Positions 22,985-31,602 are shown, numbered from the stretch's first letter. The stretch: DNA of 64,000 nucleotides from CBDFLS01 sp965249185 (GCA_965249185.1 CBDFLS010000002.1:1488001-1552000), one strand, 5' to 3'. Notes: a model not told the origin generated them from the letters alone. A program made the numbers and translations.

Positions 22985-23929
22985 ATGGACAATAACGGCA
23001 GCGTGGAGCCGCCCTCCGGCGATGGGCCATCGGGAGACCGCGCCTCCGTTCCCTTCAAGAGCGGGTTCGTGGCCATCATCGGCCGAGTCAACGTGGGCAA
23101 GTCCACGCTGATCAACCAGCTGCTGGGCGAAAAGGTCTCCATCGTCAGCGCCAAGCCGCATACCACCCGGCACAGGCTGCTAGGCGTGCTCAATACCCCC
23201 CGCTTTCAGGCAGCCCTGCTGGACACGCCGGGGTATCTTGCCGGAGGGCGGGACGAGATGGACGCGGCCATGTCGCGCCAGGGAACGGCCGCCCTGGCGG
23301 AGGCTGACCTGGTGGCGCTCGTGGCGGAGCCCCGGCCGCCGGGTGACGTGGAGCGGCAGTTCATGGCGCAGCTCAAGAGGCTGGGCACGCCGGCCCTGCT
23401 GGTGGTGAGCAAGGTGGACACGGTGGCCAAGCCGAAGCTCTTCCCCGTGATGAAGGCCTACGCCCAGGCCCATCCCTTCCTGGAGATCGTTCCGGTGAAC
23501 GCCCCTGGCAAGGATGGGCTGGACCTGCTCCTGCGCCTGTTGGAGGCGCATCTGCCCGAGGGCGAGCCTCTCTTTCCGCCGGATACGTTGACCGACCGCT
23601 CGCTCTGGTTCCGGATGGGCGAGACGGTCCGCGAGAAGGTGTACGAGCTCTACGATCAGGAGGTCCCCTACTACGTGGCCGTGGAGGTGGAGGAGTACCA
23701 GGAGCGGAAGAGAGGCCAGCCGCACTACCTCGCCGCCATCATCTACGTGGACAGTCCCTCCCAGCGGCAGCTCCTAATCGGCAGGGGGGGCCAGGCGCTC
23801 AAGGAGGTGGGGGTGCGGGCCCGGAGCGATATCGAAGCGATGGTGGACCACCCCGTGTACCTGGAGCTGTGGGTGAAGGTCAGCCCCAAGTGGCGCCAGA
23901 AGCCCGGGTTCGTGCAGCGCCAACTGTAG
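22985..23929 (+). CDS. era: GTPase Era
   Basis: Era (314 aa) is a GTPase that binds the 3' end of 16S rRNA during 30S assembly. The GTPase domain shows G1 GRVNVGKST, G2 around KPHTTRHR, G3 DTPG and G4 VVSKVD. The C-terminal KH domain has LIGRGGQALKEVGVRARSDIEAM and ends LWVKVSPKWRQKPGFVQ. Two positions depart from the common pattern: the usual Pro in GRPNVGKS is Val, and the usual NKxD is SKVD. The ATG at 22985 gives a normal-sized protein after a 25-residue polar N-terminal extension. The in-frame upstream stretch does not look coding. Confidence 0.92.
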   Translation: MDNNGSVEPPSGDGPSGDRASVPFKSGFVAIIGRVNVGKSTLINQLLGEKVSIVSAKPHTTRHRLLGVLNTPRFQAALLDTPGYLAGGRDEMDAAMSRQGTAALAEADLVALVAEPRPPGDVERQFMAQLKRLGTPALLVVSKVDTVAKPKLFPVMKAYAQAHPFLEIVPVNAPGKDGLDLLLRLLEAHLPEGEPLFPPDTLTDRSLWFRMGETVREKVYELYDQEVPYYVAVEVEEYQERKRGQPHYLAAIIYVDSPSQRQLLIGRGGQALKEVGVRARSDIEAMVDHPVYLELWVKVSPKWRQKPGFVQRQL

Positions 23930-24165
23930 GCAGGGCTCGCCCTGCTGGCCCTCCGTCCGCCGGAGTCCGGTCGGGCCGGACCGATCCCATCGGGGGACCC
24001 ACATGCGGGGCCCAAGCGTGGCCGTCCAGCCAGCGTCATTGGGCCCACGCCGGAGCGCCATGGAGCATAAGGGGAGTGGGCACGGTCCGGCCCTGGTCCG
24101 GTCCGACCGGACCCTGCGCCCACATGCGGGGCCCAAGCGCGCCTGTATAGCCAGCGTCAACGAGT
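23930..24165 (-). repeat. intergenic composite repeat, copy B
   Basis: Between era and the small ParA partner gene lie two copies, in inverted orientation, of a module that also fills 29640-29839. The shared core on the minus strand reads TACAGGCGCGCTTGGGCCCC followed by GCATGTGGG (24120-24155 and, less conserved, 23998-24035). A second shared segment (GGGCCCACGCCGGAGCGCCA and flanks, 24040-24090) matches the spacer of the other locus in reverse complement. The element also contains the palindrome GGTCCGGTCCGACCGGACC (24099-24117). No coding potential is evident. Confidence 0.7.
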
Positions 24166-24171
24166 CCGCGC

Positions 24172-24510
24172 CTAGCGTCCGAGGCCGGCGAAGCGCTTCG
24201 CCAGGGGGCTGTCGGCGCCGGAGCCCTCCAGCTCCCGCAGTGCCTCCAGCACCGCCTCCTCGGCTATCTGCTCCCGGTTCACCTTGCGCACGCCGTGGGC
24301 GCGGCGCAGGATGCGCCGTATGTCCTCCACCGCCTCCATGGCCTCGGGGCTGAACCGGTAGGTCACCTTGACTCGCTCTCCCGCGGCCTGCGTCTGACGC
24401 TCCAGGGCCTCCAGCTCCGCCGCCACCTCCGCCTGCGGACGCAGAATGGCGTGCCGTCCTCGGCGCTCCAGCTCGGGAAAGGTGAAATCGGGCCGTTTAC
24501 GTGTTGGCAT
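24172..24510 (-). CDS. small partner protein of ParA
   Basis: A 112-aa charged protein encoded directly downstream of, and overlapping by 14 bp, a ParA gene. Its C-terminal half, VKVTYRFSPEAMEAVEDIRRILRRAHGVRKVNREQIAEEAVLEAL in several segments, has the strand-helix-helix look of ribbon-helix-helix DNA-binding proteins. I do not recognise a named family. The context suggests it fills the ParB-like or adaptor role for the adjacent ATPase. This is inference from position and predicted fold. Confidence 0.65.
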   Translation of the reverse strand: MPTRKRPDFTFPELERRGRHAILRPQAEVAAELEALERQTQAAGERVKVTYRFSPEAMEAVEDIRRILRRAHGVRKVNREQIAEEAVLEALRELEGSGADSPLAKRFAGLGR

Positions 24511-25285
24511 CGAGGATCTCCTGGGCTAGCTGCATATAGCTCTGGGCGCCGTCCAGCTCCGGCCGCCACCGCACCAGCGGCATCCGGTAGCCAGGCGCCT
24601 CGGCGAATCGGACCGACTGTTTGATGGTCTGAGGAAAGAGGCGGATGCCCTCGCGCCGGCAGAAGTCCGCCAGATAGCCGTAGACCTCGCGGCTGTTGAT
24701 GGTCCGCGGGCTGAGCTTGGTGACCACGATCCCCAGCACCTGCAGCCCTGGGTTGGTCACCTCCCGGACGTTCTCCAGGGTGTCCATGAGCATCCGGAGG
24801 CCCCGCAGCGCCATGTATTCGCAGACGATGGGCACCAGCACGTGGACGGCGGCCGTGAGACCGTTCATCGTCAGCAGCCCCAGCGAGGGGGGCGTGTCGA
24901 TCAGGATATAGTCGTACCGCTCCAGAGCGGGCCGGAGCCGGCGCTGCAGCACCGTCTCGCTGGCCAGGACCTGGCGCAGCTCCACCTCGGCGCCGGCCAG
25001 GTCGATAGTGGCGGGCGCCAGGTCGAAGCCGAACGCCGTCGGCATCGCCACGTCAGCGATGGAGAGGTCGGGGGCGACCAGCGCCTCGTACACAGTCCTT
25101 TCGATGGCGGTGGTGTCCATGCCCAGGCAAACGGCGCAGCCGCCCTGGGGGTCCATGTCCACGAGCAGGGTGCGATGGCCCGTCCCGGCGATGCAGGCGG
25201 CCAGGTTGACGGCGGTGGTGGTCTTGGCGACGCCCCCCTTCTGGTTTGCCACGGCGATGACCGTGGGGGCGCTGGCTGGCGGCAT
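24497..25285 (-). CDS. ParA/Soj-type ATPase
   Basis: A 262-aa Walker-type ATPase with the deviant Walker A KGGVAKTTTAVNLA (lysine at the start of the loop), Walker A' LLVDMDPQGG and Walker B YILIDTPPSLG, as in ParA/Soj partition proteins that form dynamic patterns on the nucleoid. It is not beside gidB/parB as the chromosomal parAB pair usually is. Instead it is followed by a small RHH-like gene, as on plasmids and in orphan ParA systems that position other cargo. The ATG is at 25285. The 257-bp region upstream is unusually AT-rich. Confidence 0.88.
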   Translation of the reverse strand: MPPASAPTVIAVANQKGGVAKTTTAVNLAACIAGTGHRTLLVDMDPQGGCAVCLGMDTTAIERTVYEALVAPDLSIADVAMPTAFGFDLAPATIDLAGAEVELRQVLASETVLQRRLRPALERYDYILIDTPPSLGLLTMNGLTAAVHVLVPIVCEYMALRGLRMLMDTLENVREVTNPGLQVLGIVVTKLSPRTINSREVYGYLADFCRREGIRLFPQTIKQSVRFAEAPGYRMPLVRWRPELDGAQSYMQLAQEILDANT

Positions 25286-25374
25286 GGAAGTTGCTCCCGG
25301 CCTGAGCGTTCTCCTGGGTCTGGGCGGGCCCGAGTCCCCCCGGAGAAGCGAGCTCAGGTGACGAATGGGAGGAC

Positions 25375-25445
25375 AATACAGTCATGGAAGCTGGATGTCA
25401 AGTTTTATTGTAAGCCTGTTTTACGTATTGCTGGCAATATGAGGC
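25375..25445. promoter_or_regulatory. AT-rich intergenic segment with inverted repeats
   Basis: The divergent gap between the parA gene and the PEP carboxylase gene contains a short AT-rich island. It carries TATTGC-TG-GCAATA (25426-25439, perfect 6-bp arms) and the looser GTAA/TTAC pair around 25411-25423. It could be a promoter/operator or a binding site for the ParA partner. Nothing in the sequence decides between these. The core TTGCTGGCAA recurs inside the 20-bp palindrome at 35279-35320. Confidence 0.35.
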
Positions 25446-25542
25446 GCCCGATGCTCCGGCCCGTTCTGGAGGAACACCACGCGACCGGGTATGATTGGCA
25501 TGCGCCCGCGGCCTCTGCCAGCGCCGGCGCTCGGAGGAGAGC

Positions 25543-27012
25543 ATGCCCCTGGTCCCGAAGTGCATGAGCACGCAGCATCCGGACAACGTGACTCCGCCGC
25601 CCTACGCCGCCGACGGTGTGCTGAAGGGCGAGGGCGAGATAACCGAGGCGGTGGAGGTGTTCTCCCTGGGCTGCGATGAGCAGATGTGGGATTCGGAGGG
25701 CAAGGAGGCGGATAACCAGGTTGTCCAGAAGCTGCTCACCGGCCATCCCGATTTCTTCAAGAGCGAGCATCAGCTAGGCAAAAGCTGTGTGCTCACGCTG
25801 CGGGTCCCTAATCCCAGCATCGAGTGGGAGATGCGGAAGTCGCTGGTGGAGGCGCTCCAAAGCATTCCCACCGCGCGGGACATCGCCAATGAGTTCTACG
25901 GCGATGGGCTTGAGGCGCCCATTCAAGAGGTCATCCTCCCGTTCACCACCTCCGCCGAAGAGCTCAAACGCATCGACATCTACTACCGTAGGTTCATCGT
26001 GGGCCAGGAGTCGGAGGTCTTGGTGGGCGATGGCACGGTCAAGGACTGGGTCGGTGAGTTCTTTCCCAAGCACGTGCGCGTCATCCCGCTCATTGAGGAC
26101 CTGGACCACATGATCGGCTGCGACGCCATCGTGGAGGAGTACCTGGCCTACCGTGAAGCGCCGTACCAGCGGGTCTTCCTGGCCCGCAGCGACCCGGCCT
26201 TGAACTACGGCCTGGTGTCCGCCGAACTGATGCTCAAGATGGGACTCCGCCGTCTGCACCTGCTGGAGGGGCGGCTCGGGATACCCCTCTACCCCATCAT
26301 CGGCGCGGGCGCCGTTCCGTTCCGCGGCCATCTGAATCCGACCAACGTGGCCCGTGCCTTCACCGAGTACCCCAGCGCCCACACGCTCACCGTTCAGTCC
26401 GCCTTCAAATTCGACTATGAGCGCGACACGGTGCGGGAAGGCATCCAGCAGGTCCTGGCCCACGAGCGCCAGGAGCCGCCGCCGGTGGACGAGCGCCGGG
26501 CCCGTAAGGTCATCGATAAGTACGCGGCGGAGTATCAGGCCAGGGTCCGAGAGCTCAGCCCCATCATCACCAAGCTCGCCGAATACATCCCGAAGCGGCG
26601 GGAGCGCAAGCTGCACGTGGGCCTGTTCGGCTACGGCCGGTCGTTGAAGGGGGCCGGCGATATGACGCTCCCCCGAGCGATCGGCTTCTGCGCCGCGCTC
26701 TACTCCATCGGCGTGCCGCCGGAGCTTCTGGGCCTCTCCGCGCTCTCCTCGGACGACCTGGCCTTTGTGCGCGAGGCGTATCCGAGCCTCGACCGGGACC
26801 TGGCCGCCGCGCTTCGCTACACCAACGAGACTCGGGTGAGGGAGCTGCTGGGCGACGGGTACGTGAAGCTGGCCGCCCGCTACACGGAGGAGGTGGACCG
26901 GGTGCATGAGGGGTTGACCAGCGCCGTTTGGGCGGGGCTCCAGGAGGGCGCCGCGCACAATATACCGCGATACGTGGAGGAGGCGGCCCGCCTGCGCCGT
27001 TTTCTGGGATAA
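25543..27012 (+). CDS. ppcA: archaeal-type phosphoenolpyruvate carboxylase
   Basis: The 489-aa protein matches the short archaeal-type PEP carboxylase, not the roughly 900-aa bacterial form. The diagnostic start VPKCMSTQHPDNV is present, followed by EITEAVEVFSLGCDEQMWDSEGKE, GRLGIPLYPIIGAGAVPFRGHLNP and LFGYGRSLKGAGDMTLPRAI. It carboxylates PEP to oxaloacetate, refilling the TCA cycle. The ATG at 25543 has CGGAGGAGAG directly upstream. The in-frame GTG/ATG codons before it read into non-conserved sequence. The gene is divergent from parA and unlinked to other TCA genes, but the window also has ppdK, so both PEP-forming and PEP-using enzymes are encoded here. Confidence 0.9.
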   Translation: MPLVPKCMSTQHPDNVTPPPYAADGVLKGEGEITEAVEVFSLGCDEQMWDSEGKEADNQVVQKLLTGHPDFFKSEHQLGKSCVLTLRVPNPSIEWEMRKSLVEALQSIPTARDIANEFYGDGLEAPIQEVILPFTTSAEELKRIDIYYRRFIVGQESEVLVGDGTVKDWVGEFFPKHVRVIPLIEDLDHMIGCDAIVEEYLAYREAPYQRVFLARSDPALNYGLVSAELMLKMGLRRLHLLEGRLGIPLYPIIGAGAVPFRGHLNPTNVARAFTEYPSAHTLTVQSAFKFDYERDTVREGIQQVLAHERQEPPPVDERRARKVIDKYAAEYQARVRELSPIITKLAEYIPKRRERKLHVGLFGYGRSLKGAGDMTLPRAIGFCAALYSIGVPPELLGLSALSSDDLAFVREAYPSLDRDLAAALRYTNETRVRELLGDGYVKLAARYTEEVDRVHEGLTSAVWAGLQEGAAHNIPRYVEEAARLRRFLG

Positions 27013-27079
27013 GAGGGGAATTGCCAGGCATGTCAGCGCCGCCAAACAGCCGCTGGCTGCGCATGGACGAAGGATTGCT

Positions 27080-27409
27080 TTGGCCTACAACGAAGAGCTA
27101 GCCGACCGAATCCGAGGTTCTCTTGCCTACCGCAATGACGTTGCCGAGAGAAAGATGTTCGGCGGCATCACGTTCATGGTGAGCGGGCACATGTGCTGTG
27201 GCGTGATTGCCGACCAGCTTATGGTCCGGGTTGGAGCCGACAGCTTTGACGATGCTGTGGCCCAGCCGCATGCCCGACCGATGGACTTCACGGGGCGGCC
27301 CATGGTTGGGTTCGTTTATGTAGGTTCGGAAGGCACGCTTGCGGACAACCACTTGGACCAGTGGGTCAAGCGGGGCGAAGCGTTCGTCGAATCGCTCCCA
27401 CCGAAGTAG
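27080..27409 (+). CDS. TfoX N-terminal domain protein
   Basis: A 109-aa protein with the TfoX/Sxy N-terminal fold: LADRIRGSLAYRNDVAERKMFGGITFMVSGHMCCGVIADQLMVRVG (seen over consecutive segments) and a C-terminal RPMDFTGRPMVGFVYVG...LDQWVKRGEAFVESLP. Stand-alone members are widespread in bacteria and mostly uncharacterised. They are not evidence of competence. The TTG at 27080 is preceded by GAAGGA. No better start exists in frame. Confidence 0.85.
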   Translation: MAYNEELADRIRGSLAYRNDVAERKMFGGITFMVSGHMCCGVIADQLMVRVGADSFDDAVAQPHARPMDFTGRPMVGFVYVGSEGTLADNHLDQWVKRGEAFVESLPPK

Positions 27410-27528
27410 CCCGCCCCGGCCCTTCGCCATTTCACGGCAGGACCGGAGCAGACTCGGCTCAGGGTGGCCCGCGGTGGCGGACAGGACAGGTTTATCGGAC
27501 CACGGGCGGGTCTTTTACAGCCCAGCCT

Positions 27529-29517
27529 CTAGACGACCGATTTGGCCAGCTCCTGGAAGAAGCGCATGGCCTCGGGATTGGCCAGCGCGTCCATGCTGAC
27601 CACCTTCTCCATGGGACTGCCCAGCAGCATGCGCCGAATGGGCACCTCCAGCTTCTTGCCGCTGAGGGTACGGGGAACCGCCGTGATGACGTGGATCTCG
27701 TCGGGCACGTGCCGTGGCGAGAGGCTGCCGCGCAGGCTCTTGCCGATGCGCCCCCGAAGCTCGTCGTCCAGGGCGGTCCCTTCCCGCAGCACCACGAAGA
27801 GATAGAGCTTGCCCTCGTTGCCGAGCCGAGAGGTCTCCACCACTATGCTGTCCGCCACCTCGGGCAGCTCGTCCACCACGCGGTAGAAGTCGCTGGTGCC
27901 CATGCGGACCCCGTTGCGGTTGAGGGTCGAGTCCGAGCGGCCGTAGATGATGCAGCTCCCCCTGGACGTGACCTTCATCCAGTCGCCGTGGCGCCATATG
28001 CCGGGGTAGAGGTCGAAGTAGCTCTCGTGCAACCGCAGGCCGTCCGGGTCGTTCATGAAATAGATGGGCATGGAGGGCAGCGGCTCCGTGATAACCAGCT
28101 CTCCCACTTCGTCCACCACCGGGTTGCCCGACTCGTCGAAGGCCTCCACCTTGGAGCCCAGGGTGCGGCACTGGAGCTCGCCGGCGTAGACGGGCAGGAG
28201 CGGGCACGGCCCGATGAAGGCGGTGCAGGCGTCGGTTCCGCCGCTGGCCGACCCCAGCAGCAGCTCCCGGTTCACGTTGCCGTAGACCCACGCGAAGCCC
28301 TCGGGAGGCAGGGGCGCCCCGGTGGAGCCCAGGCCACGGATGCGGCTCAGGTCCATCTCCTGGTTCGGGTGGATGCCGGCCTTCATGCAGCTTTGGATGA
28401 AGGGCGCGCTGATGCCGAAGAAGGTCGTCTTGGTCTCCTCGGCCATCCGCCACAGCGCCAGCAGATCGGGGTAGCCGGGGCTTCCGTCATAGAGGACGAT
28501 GGTGGTGCCCAGGAGCAGACCGCTGATCAGGAAGTTCCACATCATCCAGCCGGTGGTCGTGAACCAGAAGAAGCGGTCCTCGGAGGTCAGGTCCAAGTGG
28601 AGCGCCTCGCACTTCAAGTGCTCCAGCAGGATGCCTCCATGCCCCTGGACGATGGCCTTTGGGACGCCGGTGGTGCCCGATGAGTAGAGGACCCACAGGG
28701 GGTGCTCGAAGGGCACGGGCTCGAAGGTCAGCTCCTGACCGTGCGTCAGGAAGTCTTGCCAGAGCATGGCGGTTTTGAGGCTCTCCAGGGCCGGCGCCTC
28801 GCTACGGTAGGGCACCACCACCGTGGCCTCCAGGGTGGTGAGGTTGCTCTGGAGCTCGGCCGCCCGGGGGATGCTGTCGAACTGCTTGCCGCCGTACTCG
28901 TAGCCCCCCACCACCAGGAGCACCTTGGGCTCCAGTTGGCTGAAGCGGTCCACCACGCTGGGGATGCCGAACTCCGGCGGGCAGCTAGACCAGACGGCGC
29001 CGATGCTCGCCACGGCCAGGAAGGCCGCCAGCGTCTCGGGGATGTTGGGCATGTAGGCCACCACCCGGTCGCCCCGCCGGACCCCCAGGCGCCGCAGGCC
29101 GGCCGCCGCCTCGGCGGTGAGCTCCCAGAGCTGGGCGTAGGTGAGCGACGTGGTGGGATGGCCCTCCGAGGCGAAGAGGAGCGCCAGGTGGTCGTCACGG
29201 CGGTTGAGCATGTGCTCGGCGTAGTTCAGCTCGGCCCCGGGGAACCACCGCGCCCCCTCCACCTTACGTTCGGCAAGCACTTTGGTGTACGGCTTGTGCG
29301 CCTTCACCTTGAAATAGTCCCAGATGCTGGCCCAGAAGGCCTCCACCTCCGTCACAGACCACTGCCAGATCTCATCGTAGGAGCCGAAGCTGAGGCCCCG
29401 CTCCTTCTCGAGCCAGCGCATGTAGCGGGCCATGTTGCTTTGCTGCAGGTTCTTCGCCGAGGGTTCCCACAGAAGCGTGCCTTCGGCCACCGGTTGGGAG
29501 TCTGTTTGCTGCTGCAT
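27529..29517 (-). CDS. acetoacetate--CoA ligase
   Basis: A 662-aa adenylate-forming enzyme with the acetoacetyl-CoA synthetase layout. It has an N-terminal helix region (WEPSAKNLQQSNMARYMRWLE; WQWSVTEVEAFWASIWDYF; ARWFPGAELNYAEHML), the AMP-binding P-loop LYSSGTTGVPKAIVQGHGG, FWFTTTGWMMWNFL, and the C-terminal lysine motif PRTLSGKKLEVPIRR. It activates acetoacetate to acetoacetyl-CoA, which the thiolase encoded next upstream on this strand can split to acetyl-CoA. The pair suggests use of ketone-body or polyhydroxyalkanoate-type intermediates. The closely related acetyl-CoA synthetases lack the WFPGAELNYAEH signature. Confidence 0.9.
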   Translation of the reverse strand: MQQQTDSQPVAEGTLLWEPSAKNLQQSNMARYMRWLEKERGLSFGSYDEIWQWSVTEVEAFWASIWDYFKVKAHKPYTKVLAERKVEGARWFPGAELNYAEHMLNRRDDHLALLFASEGHPTTSLTYAQLWELTAEAAAGLRRLGVRRGDRVVAYMPNIPETLAAFLAVASIGAVWSSCPPEFGIPSVVDRFSQLEPKVLLVVGGYEYGGKQFDSIPRAAELQSNLTTLEATVVVPYRSEAPALESLKTAMLWQDFLTHGQELTFEPVPFEHPLWVLYSSGTTGVPKAIVQGHGGILLEHLKCEALHLDLTSEDRFFWFTTTGWMMWNFLISGLLLGTTIVLYDGSPGYPDLLALWRMAEETKTTFFGISAPFIQSCMKAGIHPNQEMDLSRIRGLGSTGAPLPPEGFAWVYGNVNRELLLGSASGGTDACTAFIGPCPLLPVYAGELQCRTLGSKVEAFDESGNPVVDEVGELVITEPLPSMPIYFMNDPDGLRLHESYFDLYPGIWRHGDWMKVTSRGSCIIYGRSDSTLNRNGVRMGTSDFYRVVDELPEVADSIVVETSRLGNEGKLYLFVVLREGTALDDELRGRIGKSLRGSLSPRHVPDEIHVITAVPRTLSGKKLEVPIRRMLLGSPMEKVVSMDALANPEAMRFFQELAKSVV

Positions 29518-29643
29518 GGTCGACTGCCTCCAGCTTGAATCGTCTCACGCGGATGTTACCACGTCGGACGCCAGGGCGGCGCTAAATTCGTACGCTACCG
29601 AGTTGTGCGGGTGAACGCGGGCTCTCAACGCCCGGCGCTGGCA

Positions 29644-29839
29644 GTACAGGCGCGCTTGGGCCTCGCACGTGGGTGCAGGGTCGCACCCTGCACACTCCCC
29701 CTATGCCCCATGGCGCTCCGGCGTGGGCCCAATGACGCTGCTTGTACAGGTGCGTTTGGGCCCCGCATGTGGGTCCAGGGCGAGCCCTGGTTGTACAGGC
29801 GCGCTTGGGCCCCGCACGTGGGTGCAGGGCGAGCCCTGC
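29644..29839 (+). repeat. intergenic composite repeat, copy A
   Basis: Three imperfect copies of a 46-48-bp unit start with GTACAGGCGCGCTTGGGCC or a close variant and end in a hairpin TGCAGGG-N4-CCCTGC. They lie at 29644-29691, 29744-29789 and 29793-29839. Between copies 1 and 2 lies a 50-bp spacer segment that recurs, inverted, at 24040-24090. The array fills the gap between the stop of the thiolase gene and the start of the acetoacetyl-CoA synthetase gene. The stem in each copy could act in transcript termination. Confidence 0.75.
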
Positions 29840-31024
29840 CTAGTTGAGCCGCTCGAAGATAGTGGCGGCGCCCTGGCCACCGCCCACGCACATCGTGACC
29901 AGGCCGTAGCGGCCGTGGCGCCGGGTCAGCTCCTCCATGAGCTTCACCGTCATGATGGCGCCGGTGGCGCCCACCGGGTGGCCCAGAGAGATGCCGCTGC
30001 CGTTGACGTTGGTGCGCTCCATGTCCATGCCCAGCTCGCGGACCACATAGAAAGCCTGAGCGGCGAAGGCCTCGTTCAGCTCGATGAGGTCCAGGTCGTC
30101 CAGGGAGAGGCCCGTCCGCTCCAGCGCCTTCCGCGTGGCGGGAACGGGGCCGATGCCCATGTAGGCGGGGTCGACTCCGGCCACGGCGCGGCCCACCCAC
30201 CGGAGGCGAGGCGTGAGCCCTTCGGCTATGGCCCGCTCCTCGGACATGATAACCACGGCGGCGGCGCCGTCGTTGAGACCGGCGGAGTTGCCGGCGGTCA
30301 CGGTGCCGCCCTCCTTGAAGACGGTCCTGAGCTTGGCCAGATCCTCCAGCGAGGTGTCGGCGCGCGGATGCTCGTCCACCGTGACTTCAACCGGGTCGCC
30401 GCGCCGCTGAGGCACCGACACGGGGACGATCTGGCTGTCGAATAGGCCAGCCCGCTGGGCGGCCACCGCCCGGGCGTGACTCAGCACTGCCAGCTCGTCC
30501 TGCTCTTGGCGGCTCACTTCGTAGCGCTCGGCCACATTTTCGGCGGTGACGCCCATGTGGTAGTCGTAGATAGGGCAGTTGAGGCCCATGGTCAGCGAGT
30601 CGACGAGCTTGCCGTCGCCCATGCGCAGGCCCTCGAACCGCACCTTGGGCAGCAGGTAGGGCGCCTGGCTCATGCTCTCGGCGCCGCCGGCCACCACCAC
30701 CTCCGCCTCGCCCGTCATGATGGCCTGGACCCCCATGTTGATGGCCTCCAACCCGGAGGAGCAGGCCCGGTTCAACGTCATGGCCGTGGCGGTCTCCGGA
30801 AGGCCGGCCGCCAGCATGGCCCGGCGGGCCACGTAGCCGGTCTCCGCGGCCTGCAGCACGTTGCCCATGACCACGTCGTCTACCGAAGCGGGGTCGATGC
30901 CCGCCATCTCCACCGCGCGCTTGATGGCCACGGCGCCTAGGACCGAGGCGGGCAAGTCCTTGAAGGCGCCCCCGAACTTGCCGATGGGAGTCCTGGCGCC
31001 ACTGACGATCACCGCATTCTGCAT
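29840..31024 (-). CDS. acetyl-CoA C-acetyltransferase
   Basis: A 394-aa thiolase with all catalytic motifs: nucleophilic Cys in TLNRACSSGLEAINMG, GGAESMSQAPYLL, the active His in NVNGSGISLGHPVGATGA, and the second Cys in LVTMCVGGGQGAA. The length and the start MQNAVIVSGARTPIGKFGGAFKD are standard for acetoacetyl-CoA thiolases. It condenses or cleaves acetoacetyl-CoA and pairs with the acetoacetate-CoA ligase just downstream on the same strand. The 263 bp upstream hold no gene that I can see. Confidence 0.93.
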   Translation of the reverse strand: MQNAVIVSGARTPIGKFGGAFKDLPASVLGAVAIKRAVEMAGIDPASVDDVVMGNVLQAAETGYVARRAMLAAGLPETATAMTLNRACSSGLEAINMGVQAIMTGEAEVVVAGGAESMSQAPYLLPKVRFEGLRMGDGKLVDSLTMGLNCPIYDYHMGVTAENVAERYEVSRQEQDELAVLSHARAVAAQRAGLFDSQIVPVSVPQRRGDPVEVTVDEHPRADTSLEDLAKLRTVFKEGGTVTAGNSAGLNDGAAAVVIMSEERAIAEGLTPRLRWVGRAVAGVDPAYMGIGPVPATRKALERTGLSLDDLDLIELNEAFAAQAFYVVRELGMDMERTNVNGSGISLGHPVGATGAIMTVKLMEELTRRHGRYGLVTMCVGGGQGAATIFERLN

Positions 31025-31287
31025 GGGTTTACCCCCCTACGCAGCTTGCACCACGCTTGCTGGCCATTGTGTACCCGCCGTCGGGGCGTGTCAACGGAGA
31101 GGGCGTTGTCCCTGCCCCTTCGAGGGCCCTGGACCGGGGCGTCTGTTCGGGTTTCAGGGGCCGGACGGCTATGGAATGGGCCAGTGAGCACAACCAAGCG
31201 CTCGCCAGTAAACGAAAGCGCACGTCAGAACAGTCAAGCGCGCATCAGCCATCGATTTATCGGGAATGTGGGCTCTCCAGGCCCCAT

Positions 31288-31602
31288 CTAAGCGGGGCCC
31301 ACCAGCACATCGTCCCCGTCCACTCGCACCGGAAACACCTTCTGGCCGCTGAGCGCGGGGCCCTGGGTCGGTTCGCCCGTCCTCACGTTGAACCGGCTAC
31401 CGTGCAGCGGACACTCCACCTCGTCGCCGTCCAGGCTCCCGGCGTTCAGCGGACCGAAGGAATGGGTGCAATCGTTGGAGATAGCGAAGATCTCGCCCCC
31501 CACATTCGTCAGCAGGACCTCCTCACCGCCCACCGTGACCACCGTCATCTCGCCATCGGTCAACTCGCCTCTGCTCGCCACCTTCACGAACTCGTCTGCC
31601 AT
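31288..31602 (-). CDS. Rieske-type [2Fe-2S] ferredoxin
   Basis: A 104-aa single-domain Rieske protein with Cys45-x-His47 in DCTHSFGPLNAG and Cys64-x2-His67 in VECPLHGSRFNV. It resembles the ferredoxin components that pass electrons to aromatic-ring hydroxylating oxygenases, and to nitrite reductase small subunits. AAAGGAG stands directly before the ATG. It is divergent from the sulfite reductase leader, and thus may serve the several Rieske oxygenases in this window. That link is inference. It could equally feed another oxidoreductase. Confidence 0.88.
   Translation of the reverse strand: MADEFVKVASRGELTDGEMTVVTVGGEEVLLTNVGGEIFAISNDCTHSFGPLNAGSLDGDEVECPLHGSRFNVRTGEPTQGPALSGQKVFPVRVDGDDVLVGPA

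Noticed and set aside
25426..25439. parS-like centromere before parA
   Set aside because: The 14-bp palindrome does not match the conserved parS consensus, and only one copy is present. It is kept only as a generic regulatory candidate.
29644..29839. Insertion sequence remnant
   Set aside because: There is no transposase coding, terminal inverted repeat or target duplication. The pattern fits a non-coding repeat better.
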